Source of the DNA: DAOVFN01 sp964484305
Lineage (GTDB): Archaea; Aenigmatarchaeota; Aenigmatarchaeia; QMZP01
Assembly (NCBI GenBank): GCA_964484305.1
Contig: CAZAEI010000006.1
Span: 1 to 46,798, forward strand
Direction of reading: 5' to 3'
DNA: 46,798 nt
The position numbers and the translations under genes were made by a program. Below are positions 40,251 through 46,763 of this stretch, one piece after another. The notes below the pieces were generated by a model. That model did not search any database. It had not been told where the DNA came from and worked only from the letters and a program-made list of their open reading frames with translations. The stretch's first letter is position 1, and every line of letters starts with the position of its first letter.

Positions 40251-41521
40251 ACCTGATAACGTCAGGTCACGTTGACCACGGAAAATCCACACTTATAGGA
40301 AGGCTCCTGTACGATTCAGGCTCAATACCAGAGCAGGAACTGAGGAAGCTTAAGGAAAAGGCCAAGGAACTCAAGAAGGAAACCTTTGAGTTCGCCTTTG
40401 TCATGGACAGCCTCAAGGAGGAAAGGGAGAGGGGTCTCACCATCGACTTGATGTACAGGCCCATCATAACGGACAAACTCTACATAACCATAATCGACTG
40501 TCCGGGACACAGGGACTTCATCAAGAACATGATAACCGGGGCATCCCAGGCAGACGCCGCAATCCTGGTTGTCTCTGCAAAGGACGGCATCCAGGAACAG
40601 ACCAAGGAGCACATGTACCTGGCCAAGGTCCTCGGCATCAAGCAGATAGTCGTGGCCGTAAACAAGATGGATGCGGTAAACTACGACGAGAGCAAGTACA
40701 ATGAGGTCAGGGAGACAGTGGGCAAGCTACTGACATCCCTCGGGTACAAGGCTGACGATGTTCCGTTCGTTCCGGTCTCGGCATACGTTGGCGACAATGT
40801 TGTCAAGAAATCGGACAAGCTCGGATGGTACAAGGGAAATACACTTCTCGGAACATTGGACGACAAGCTTGTCGCTCCCGAGAAGCCGGTTGACAAGCCG
40901 CTCAGGCTGCCTGTCCAGGACGTCTACACCATCACGGGTGTGGGAACCGTTCCTGTGGGCAGGGTCGAGACAGGGGTTCTCAAGCCAGGTGAAAAGATTG
41001 TCTTCATGCCCAGCGGCGCCCAGGGTGAGGTCAAGTCAATCGAGATGCACCACAAGCAGCTCGAAAAGGCCGAGCCAGGAGACAATGTCGGCTTCAATGT
41101 GAGGGGCGTGGCCAAGAACGAGATAAAGAGGGGCGATGTCGTCGGGCATGCCAACAACCCACCCCAGGTGGTGAAGGCCTTTACCGGACAGATAATAGTC
41201 CTCCAGCACCCCACTGTGCTGACCAAGGGCTACACACCCGTCTTTCACACACACACCACGCATGCGGCATGCAAGATAACCGAGATTGTCAAGAAGATAA
41301 ACCCACAGACAGGTGCGACAATCGAGGAGAACCCGGACATGCTGAAATCCGGTGACGCAGCTGTTATAAAGGTCGAGCCCACACAGCCGCTCTCTGTCGA
41401 GAAGCAGGCTGACTTCCCGCAGCTCGCAAAGTTCGCAATAAGGGACATGGGCAAGACCGTGGCCGCAGGGATAATCATAGACACCGTACCCGCGGACAAG
41501 AAGACGGACAAGAAGAAATAG
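40229..41521 (+). CDS. tuf: Translation elongation factor 1-alpha (aEF1A)
   Basis: A 430-residue GTPase delivering aminoacyl-tRNA to the ribosome. G1 is SGHVDHGKSTLIGRL (residues ~12-26), G3 DCPGHRDF (~91), G4 NKMDA (~148), and G5 lies in VPFVPVSAYVGDN. Two beta-barrel domains follow (VYTITGVGTVPVGRVETGVL; HTTHAACKITEIVKKI). The length matches archaeal EF1A and the C-terminus is Lys-rich. AAGGTGATTGC precedes the ATG. A strong hairpin terminator follows. Confidence 0.97.
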   Translation: MAEKPHINLITSGHVDHGKSTLIGRLLYDSGSIPEQELRKLKEKAKELKKETFEFAFVMDSLKEERERGLTIDLMYRPIITDKLYITIIDCPGHRDFIKNMITGASQADAAILVVSAKDGIQEQTKEHMYLAKVLGIKQIVVAVNKMDAVNYDESKYNEVRETVGKLLTSLGYKADDVPFVPVSAYVGDNVVKKSDKLGWYKGNTLLGTLDDKLVAPEKPVDKPLRLPVQDVYTITGVGTVPVGRVETGVLKPGEKIVFMPSGAQGEVKSIEMHHKQLEKAEPGDNVGFNVRGVAKNEIKRGDVVGHANNPPQVVKAFTGQIIVLQHPTVLTKGYTPVFHTHTTHAACKITEIVKKINPQTGATIEENPDMLKSGDAAVIKVEPTQPLSVEKQADFPQLAKFAIRDMGKTVAAGIIIDTVPADKKTDKKK

Positions 41522-41545
41522 TTGCTTGCTAACCAAAGAGTACCT

Positions 41546-41578
41546 TCTGCCCCGCAAGGGGCAGATTTGACCTTTTTT
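41546..41578 (+). terminator. Terminator hairpin after aEF1A
   Basis: TCTGCCCC-GCAA-GGGGCAGA (41546-41565) is a perfect 8-bp stem with a GNRA-type loop, followed by TTTGACC and six T (41573-41578), 25 bp after the aEF1A stop. Confidence 0.75.
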
Positions 41579-41744
41579 ATTCCCCAAACCTTCTTTTTCC
41601 CCATTTCTGTTAGATGTAGCACTATTCCTTCAGGCTGAAAAGAAGAAGGATTGCCGAGGACATCCGGGGCGGTGTCGGCCCCAGGGTATAGGATTATCCG
41701 CTATTTTTCTTAAAGGTTTATAAACCGAAAGCGAATTAGATACT

Positions 41745-41891
41745 ATGGAAAGGCCAGGGCTGTGTTCGGTATGCGGCGGGGTTGCAGACCCTGCCTATAC
41801 ATGCAGGTTGTGCGGGGCAACAGTCTGCTCGGTGCACTACTCTGCAGAGTATGGTGTATGCGTGAGGTGCCTTTCCAAGATAAAGCGCTGA
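41745..41891 (+). CDS. Small HIT-type zinc-finger-like protein
   Basis: A 48-residue protein with CSVCG, CRLCG, a CSVHY pair and CVRC (cysteines at about residues 7, 10, 21, 24, 29, 40 and 43, His near 32), spaced for two interleaved zinc sites as in HIT-type fingers. CTTAAAGGTTTATAAACCG ~25 bp upstream is a clear TATA region and no ribosome-binding site is seen, so it is probably leaderless. Function unknown. Confidence 0.65.
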   Translation: MERPGLCSVCGGVADPAYTCRLCGATVCSVHYSAEYGVCVRCLSKIKR

Positions 41892-41974
41892 CCGAATCAA
41901 CAGGACCGCGTCAGGCTTTGCAGGAATGAATACTGACTTGCAATGTTTGAACAGAGTCAGATTGTGCAGGTTAT

Positions 41975-42230
41975 GCCGGGGTGGCGGAACGGCTAATATG
42001 TGACCATCAGTCCTTCGGACTGCAAGCACTGTTGGTTCGCTGGTCATATATCCGGAGAACGCGCACGACTGGAAACCGGCGGGCATCTGCCGGCCCAACA
42101 TCGTGTGTCCGAAAGGACGTGCAGGTTCAAATAAACCTTTTTCAAAAAAGGTTTAAGCCAAAAGGAGTTGACCTCCGCTTCGCTGCGGCCAGCTTCCACG
42201 AAAGAGGTTTGGTAAATCCTGTCCCCGGCG
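41975..42230 (+). tRNA. tRNA-Ser(GGA) interrupted three times (D loop, anticodon loop, T loop)
   Basis: The acceptor stem GCCGGGG (41975-41981)/CCCCGGC (42223-42229) is followed by G as discriminator, as in tRNA-Ser. D stem: GCG/CGC, interrupted by ~62 nt carrying an 11-bp hairpin (ATATGTGACCA/TGGTCATATAT). Anticodon stem: CACGA/TCGTG with loop CTGGAA..A, anticodon GGA, interrupted at the canonical 37/38 site by ~25 nt (CCGGC/GCCGG). Variable arm: GTCC-GAAA-GGAC. T arm: GCAGG-TTCAAAT/CCTGT, interrupted by ~85 nt with AAACCT/AGGTTT pairing. All three inserts can fold so that exons meet. A decayed gene remains possible. Confidence 0.8.
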
Positions 42231-42286
42231 CTCATTTTTTCAGGAACCAAGCCATCATTAAAATACCTGCGGGAACAACTAGTTTC

Positions 42287-43438
42287 ATGCACTACAGGGA
42301 ATATATAAGGTTCACCGAGATAGGGGCCCTTTTCATCTTCACTGCCTTCCTCATAAGCCCCATCCTTTCGCCTTATATAAGGGGCCTCGGCTTTGACGAA
42401 TTCCAGATAGGCCTTATCTTTTCCCTATTCCCCCTCTCAATCATACTATTCTCCCCGGTAATGGGCAGGCTGTCTGATGTCATCGGGAGAAGGTTCATAA
42501 TACTCCTGGGCATATTAACCGAGATTCTGGCTATGTTCCTGTATATTGTGAATGGTTCCTTCATTGTCATCTCTGCCGCTAGGGCTTTGAATGCAATCGG
42601 ATACATAACAGTGATGCTCACCGTCCTGGCCAAGCTTGAGGATTCGGTTGATGGAAAATCCCGGGGCAGATACGTTGGATGGTCATTAAGCATAGAATTC
42701 TTAAGCAAGACCATAGCCCCTGTAATAGGTGGGGTCATGGCTGACATGTTCTTTGTCAGGGCCCCCTTCTTGCTGTCCATAATCATCCTGGCTGTCCTGT
42801 CATTCTATTTTATCAGGGAAAATCCAAGGCCCTCTGGCAAGGTCAGCCAGGGAGACCTCAATCCCCTCAGTGGGATAAGGGATTTTCTCTCTAGAAAGGA
42901 ACTGAGGGGCATGGCGGTCATGGGGATTGTAATGCATGCATCAACGCCGGCCGTCTATATCTTTCTCCCCCTCCTGTTGATAGACAAGTTCGCAGCGAAT
43001 TTCACCCTTGTCGGGATAGCCCTTTTTGCGATGGGATTGTTCTACCTCTTGCAGTTCTATTTCGGAAGCCTGTCCGACAGGATCGGAAGGAAGAGGGTTC
43101 TCCTGCCAGGAACCCTTCTCTTTGGCCTGTGCCTGATTCTGTTATCCGTGGCGCCCTCTTATCCCTTATTGCTTGTTGTCCTCCTGTTCCTCGGAATGGG
43201 AGGCGCTATGTGGAATATATCGGCCTGGAGCCTCTTATCAGACCTCGGGGAATCCCTGAAAAAGGAGGGACAGATTATCATGACCTATGCATCCATAGCC
43301 AAGATGGGGGCCTTTGCAAGCTTCATAATAAGCGGCTTCGTTGCCCAGCACTACGGTATTGAAACCCTCTTCATCCTGAACGGCCTCCTGATTATTGCGG
43401 GAACAGGGCTTGCATCTTATATGTTAAGAATAAGATAA
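42287..43438 (+). CDS. Major facilitator superfamily transporter
   Basis: A 383-residue protein with about twelve hydrophobic helices. The MFS loop motif is GRLSDVIGRRFIILLG (residues ~61-76), with a second version GSLSDRIGRKRVLLPG (~262-277). The substrate is unknown; drug or sugar-type exporters have this form. The start at 42287 (MHYREYIRFTEIG) is chosen because the longer open frame from 41981 runs through the tRNA-Ser gene. There is no clear ribosome-binding site. Confidence 0.88.
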   Translation: MHYREYIRFTEIGALFIFTAFLISPILSPYIRGLGFDEFQIGLIFSLFPLSIILFSPVMGRLSDVIGRRFIILLGILTEILAMFLYIVNGSFIVISAARALNAIGYITVMLTVLAKLEDSVDGKSRGRYVGWSLSIEFLSKTIAPVIGGVMADMFFVRAPFLLSIIILAVLSFYFIRENPRPSGKVSQGDLNPLSGIRDFLSRKELRGMAVMGIVMHASTPAVYIFLPLLLIDKFAANFTLVGIALFAMGLFYLLQFYFGSLSDRIGRKRVLLPGTLLFGLCLILLSVAPSYPLLLVVLLFLGMGGAMWNISAWSLLSDLGESLKKEGQIIMTYASIAKMGAFASFIISGFVAQHYGIETLFILNGLLIIAGTGLASYMLRIR

Positions 43439-43482
43439 CGGCACCCCTTTTTATTCTAAAATCCCCAATTATTAATCGGTAC

Positions 43483-43550
43483 TGCCTGCCCTTCCAAACT
43501 CGTCTGCCGTCCCCTTGGGGACGGATTGGGCCAGTTCGGCAGGAAGGGAG
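43483..43550 (+). promoter_or_regulatory. Structured leader before the DHH gene
   Basis: CCCTTCC/GGAAGGG (43489-43495 with 43542-43548) encloses the perfect hairpin CCGTCCCC-TT-GGGGACGG (43507-43524). The outer stem covers GGAAGGGAGAG, the ribosome-binding site of the gene at 43558, so folding could block translation. An AATTATTAATCGG box lies upstream. Confidence 0.5.
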
Positions 43551-43557
43551 AGATTCC

Positions 43558-44523
43558 ATGCCTGAAACGACCATCCTTACCCACGCTGACCCTGATGGCA
43601 TATGCGCAGGTGCAGTTGCCCTCTCAAGGTTCCCGGGCTCCACAGTGTTCTTCACCAGGCCCACCTCGTTCTATTCAGACCTCCTTCATACAGAATCCCG
43701 GAGTATTGTGGTGACCGACATAGCCCTGACCAAGCAGGACGCCCCCAGGATAGTAGGCCTCCTGAAGAAAAGGAAGCAGTCGGGCATGGAGACCCTCTAC
43801 TTCGACCATCACATCATACCCCCGACAATATCAAGGGCCTCCCTGAGAAGCTCCCTCAGCCTCTATGTCCACTCCAGAGAGGCCAGCGCCTCGGAGCTGA
43901 TATACAGGCACTACACCAAGGACCTCCCCAGAGAGAGGGTGTGGATTGCACTCTACGGCGCCATAGCCGACTACGCTGACGACACCCCCTTTGCCAGGGA
44001 GAGGATAAGGAACTGGGACAGGCGGGCCCTCTTCTTCGAGGTATCCACCATAAGCCTGGGAATCAAGAACGAGGAGTTCGCTACCTACGATGCCAAGAGG
44101 AGGATTGTCAGGACCCTGGCCAGGGGAGGCAACCCATCCGATGTCCCTGGATTCGTCAGGAGCGCCAAGAAGGCAGTCAACCGGGAATTCGAACTCTACG
44201 AGCTGATAAAGGACAGGGCCCAGTCCCTCGGAAAGGTCGCCTATGTCAAGGATGTCCCCTCCTTCGGCTTTAGGGGCCCCTCGGCCCTCTTCGCGGCCAC
44301 TGTCCGGAACTCCAGGCTCGGTATATGCGCCCATACCAGGGAGCGCTATGTTGACATAACCATGAGGACTAGGGACTACTCCCTCAGGCTCAACACCCTG
44401 GCCGACAGGGCGGCCGAGGCCGTGGGCGGCTCGGGCGGCGGCCACGCCGCAGCGGCCGGAGCAAAAATCCCCAAGGGGGCCTTCAGGAAATTCCTGGACG
44501 AACTGAACAAACAGATTAAATAG
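43558..44523 (+). CDS. DHH/DHHA1-family phosphoesterase (RecJ-like)
   Basis: A 321-residue protein. DHH motifs are THADPDGICAG (residues ~8-18), VVTDIALT (~51), LYFDHHIIPP (~80-89) and the Asp in GAIADYADDTP. The DHHA1 end has GGSGGGHAAAAGAKIPKG (~293-310). Archaeal relatives include RecJ-like nucleases that associate with the replisome (GAN) and oligoribonucleases; this one is short. It is the last core gene; the right cassette array begins three bases after its stop. Confidence 0.9.
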   Translation: MPETTILTHADPDGICAGAVALSRFPGSTVFFTRPTSFYSDLLHTESRSIVVTDIALTKQDAPRIVGLLKKRKQSGMETLYFDHHIIPPTISRASLRSSLSLYVHSREASASELIYRHYTKDLPRERVWIALYGAIADYADDTPFARERIRNWDRRALFFEVSTISLGIKNEEFATYDAKRRIVRTLARGGNPSDVPGFVRSAKKAVNREFELYELIKDRAQSLGKVAYVKDVPSFGFRGPSALFAATVRNSRLGICAHTRERYVDITMRTRDYSLRLNTLADRAAEAVGGSGGGHAAAAGAKIPKGAFRKFLDELNKQIK

Positions 44524-44526
44524 CTT

Positions 44527-44658
44527 TTCTAACGGGCGGGATTCAACGAAGTTTTCTTTCTCGGTTACTATGCAAGGAGCGATAAGCATGGTTATCTGTA
44601 AGAAAATTTGGGGAAAGAGCAGGGTTTGCGCAGCTTTCCCGTTGAATCTGTGTTATGC
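44527..44658 (-). repeat. attC site, junction with the core chromosome
   Basis: On the minus strand: R'' GCATAAC, arms GATTCAACG/CGTTGAATC, R' GTTAGAA (44533-44527). The centre has CCCAAATTTTC and GAGAAAGAAAACTT. It begins three bases after the DHH stop codon. Confidence 0.86.
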
Positions 44659-44747
44659 GCCCCTCATGGGTTGCGTAGTAGGGTCCGAACGAAGTGAGGA
44701 AGTAAATTTGGGGGCGAAGTTATATGTCACTAAGACTATCTTCTTGT

Positions 44748-45149
44748 ATGGATAAAGTAACTCTTGCAGGATGTGTGATAGTATCAAATAACAAAATTCT
44801 TCTTTTACATAGAATATCTAGGAACTGTTACGAGTTGCCTGGCGGAAAGGTTGATGAAGGTGAGTTACCAAGTGAAACTGCCATAAGAGAACTCGAAGAA
44901 GAATTGAACTGTGATATTGAGATAATACGCAAAATTGGCGAGAAGGAATTCGAAGAAGATGAAAGAGTCATGCTATACACATGGTTTCTTGCCAAGATAA
45001 AGGAAGGACAAACACCTACTATCGGTGAACCAAACGTTCACGACCACTTCAAATACTTACCTATTAACAACCTGGAAGATTATCCATTATCATCCAATAT
45101 GAAAAGTTTGGTTCAGGAACTAAAAACAGATAACATAAGCATCAATTAA
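44748..45149 (+). CDS. Cassette R1: NUDIX hydrolase
   Basis: A 133-residue protein with the NUDIX box GGKVDEGELPSETAIRELEE, then EL (residues ~33-54; G-x5-E-x7-REx2EE). It should hydrolyse a nucleoside diphosphate linked to another group, such as an oxidised nucleotide or NDP-sugar; MutT-like size. The start MDKVTLAG at 44748 is preferred over 44724 because TTATATGTC lies ~27 bp before it, fitting a leaderless transcript. The gene is reversed relative to its attC (44527). Confidence 0.9.
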   Translation: MDKVTLAGCVIVSNNKILLLHRISRNCYELPGGKVDEGELPSETAIRELEEELNCDIEIIRKIGEKEFEEDERVMLYTWFLAKIKEGQTPTIGEPNVHDHFKYLPINNLEDYPLSSNMKSLVQELKTDNISIN

Positions 45150-45166
45150 TACCCCAAATTTATTGC

Positions 45167-45298
45167 GTATAACGGACGGGATTCAACGAAGTTTTTGCGC
45201 GCTGTTAATTGGTTACCCTTTTATATGCGCGGGTAACTGTGCAAAAATTTGGGGAACGTGCACAGGATTAATTGGTTCCCGTTGAATCTGTGTTATCT
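45167..45298 (-). repeat. attC site
   Basis: On the minus strand: R'' AGATAAC, perfect arms GATTCAACG/CGTTGAATC, R' GTTATAC. The centre is AAATTTTTGC/GCAAAAACTT. Confidence 0.86.
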
Positions 45299-45411
45299 TC
45301 CCGAACCAATATAACAGAAGGTCGAGTACCGCAGCGAACCAATTGCATGGGCGAGGAACGGAGAAGTTGGCTGGGACTTTGTGCTTATAAAATTATATAT
45401 CAACTATATTC

Positions 45412-45798
45412 ATGGAAATTGTTCATTTCAAGACAGAAGCTAATTCACATAATTACTCTTCAACAAGTTATTGGCATTATATCCCAGAAAAAGAAATTGT
45501 AATACTCAATTATTCAGATATAACATATAGGACATCAGCATCATATGACACGTCAAAAGGTATCAAATTATTGAGGAACAATGAGGCTATGGAGTTAGCA
45601 CATAATATCGCTCATGGTCATATACCAAATAAAGAGGGAATAACCATCTCAGATATTGGGATTATTGATGCTGATGATGCATTAATTTCAACAATTATCG
45701 AAGATATTGATATTATAGACGAAAAATCAAACCAATTGAACGATAATTACTCAAAGCTTTATGCAATTTCTTTTGGGGACAGGTCCCCAGACAATTGA
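45412..45798 (+). CDS. Cassette R2: hypothetical protein
   Basis: A 128-residue soluble, acidic protein (MEIVHFKTEANSHNYSSTSY at the start; an Asp/Ile-rich C-terminal half, DALISTIIEDIDIIDEKSNQ). I do not recognise the family. AAAATTATATATCAAC ~25 bp before the ATG and no ribosome-binding site imply a leaderless transcript. It is reversed relative to its attC (45167); its stop codon touches the R' box of the next attC at 45799. Confidence 0.75.
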   Translation: MEIVHFKTEANSHNYSSTSYWHYIPEKEIVILNYSDITYRTSASYDTSKGIKLLRNNEAMELAHNIAHGHIPNKEGITISDIGIIDADDALISTIIEDIDIIDEKSNQLNDNYSKLYAISFGDRSPDN

Positions 45799-45937
45799 AC
45801 ATAACAGATGGCGGTTATCAAAAGTTATCGTTCCACGTTACTATGTCATAAGTCCTATAAGCGTAGTTATTAGCTCGAAAATTTGGGAATCGGTAGCTTT
45901 CTAAGCGTAACCGATTCTTGATAACCGCTTGTTAAAT
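45799..45937 (-). repeat. attC site with divergent L arms
   Basis: On the minus strand: R'' ATTTAAC (an exact RYYYAAC), arms GCGGTTATCAA/TTGATAACCGC pairing over 11 bp, R' GTTATGT. The centre keeps CCCAAATTTTCGAGC and CTACGCTTATA. Confidence 0.85.
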
Positions 45938-45940
45938 TCA

Positions 45941-45957
45941 GGCGCTTTCTAAGCGCC
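45941..45957 (-). other. Pre-attC hairpin
   Basis: GGCGCTT-TCT-AAGCGCC is a perfect 7-bp stem lying just before the R'' box of the attC at 45937 (minus strand), in the position of the GTAAAC-loop hairpins of the left array. Confidence 0.55.
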
Positions 45958-45974
45958 GTAGTCCGCCGCCGAAC

Positions 45975-46271
45975 CTATTTCTTTAACTTAATAGAAATTG
46001 AACAGGATAACAGATAAGCAATTATCACTTCAGCAAATAAAACAACATAAGTTAAAGGGGTTGCAAAGGCTGTCAAAATTATAGGCGCCTCAAGTGCAGT
46101 TGATAAAAACTCATATGCGGAATTAAATGTAGTTTGTTCTGGACAAGGAGGAATTAAACAAGGAAAGGGCTCCTCAAGAGGAATTACTGGTATTGTGAAT
46201 AATATTGCAAGAATTATTATAAATAGTACAAGTTTAATCAAATCTGGTCTCAAAAACTCTTTCCAATTCAT
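45975..46271 (-). CDS. Cassette R3: small membrane protein (FLRPD family)
   Basis: A 98-residue protein with KEFLRPDLIKL at the start (residues 4-14), a strong hydrophobic helix (~15-31), a loop with two cysteines (PCLIPPCPE) and two more hydrophobic segments. It is homologous in layout and motif to cassette 4 (2364-2684) in the other array. Small proteins of this type might act as membrane toxins, channels or exclusion factors, but no function is known to me. AATTTAAGAG upstream is the probable TATA box. It runs in the direction of its attC. Confidence 0.75.
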   Translation of the reverse strand: MNWKEFLRPDLIKLVLFIIILAILFTIPVIPLEEPFPCLIPPCPEQTTFNSAYEFLSTALEAPIILTAFATPLTYVVLFAEVIIAYLLSCSISIKLKK

Positions 46272-46345
46272 ATATTAGATTATATTATTTGACTCTTAAA
46301 TTAATCGTTTTATCACGGTTTACACAGAAACAGGCGGCGGATTGC

Positions 46346-46478
46346 GTATAACGCAACAAGATTCAACGAAGTTTTCTTTCTCTGTTACTATGCCAGAAGC
46401 GATAAGCATAGTTATCCTTAAGAAAATTTGGGGAAAGTGCAGGCATATAACCGCTTTCCCGTTGAATCTGTGTTAGTT
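46346..46478 (-). repeat. attC site
   Basis: On the minus strand: R'' AACTAAC, arms GATTCAACG and CGTTGAATC, R' GTTATAC. The centre resembles the site at 44527 (AAGAAAACTTCG). On its R'' side (46479-46540) lies the conserved CTTCCTCGCTACGCTCGG segment. Confidence 0.86.
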
Positions 46479-46538
46479 GCCCCTAACGGTTTGCATAGAA
46501 GGGTCCGAGCGTAGCGAGGAAGTTGGCGGGCTCGGACA

Positions 46539-46763
46539 TCACAAACCAACTAGAACAGGTGCTGTCCATATTGAAAATAAAAGGATGGTGATTGAAGAAA
46601 CGATTATACTGATTACTAACCTTGAAACTGGAAATTGTTTCTTCCAATAACCTATTAAATGAAATAATATTGAGAAAATAGCTAAATAAACAAATAAAGA
46701 TGTTAAGATAAACAAGAATGGTAAAATAATTATTACCCATGACAACAATGAATAAAATCTCAT
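46539..46763 (-). CDS. Cassette R4: small hydrophobic protein
   Basis: A 74-residue protein with two long hydrophobic stretches (residues ~7-37 and ~48-72) joined by a short basic loop (YWKKQFPVSR). I do not recognise the family. CTATTTATTAGG ~27 bp before the ATG fits a leaderless start; the alternative 97-residue frame in this interval reads through the conserved pre-attC segment and is less likely. It runs in the direction of its attC (46346). Confidence 0.6.
   Translation of the reverse strand: MRFYSLLSWVIIILPFLFILTSLFVYLAIFSILFHLIGYWKKQFPVSRLVISIIVSSITILLFSIWTAPVLVGL

Noticed and set aside
41981..42286. N-terminal extension of the MFS transporter
   Set aside because: The open frame runs through the tRNA-Ser gene; transmembrane and family features begin only after the ATG at 42287.
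43831..44589. Minus-strand frame of 252 codons opposite the DHH gene
   Set aside because: Low-complexity Gly/Pro/Val composition typical of antisense reading of an AGG/GAG-rich gene; it also runs into the attC at 44527.
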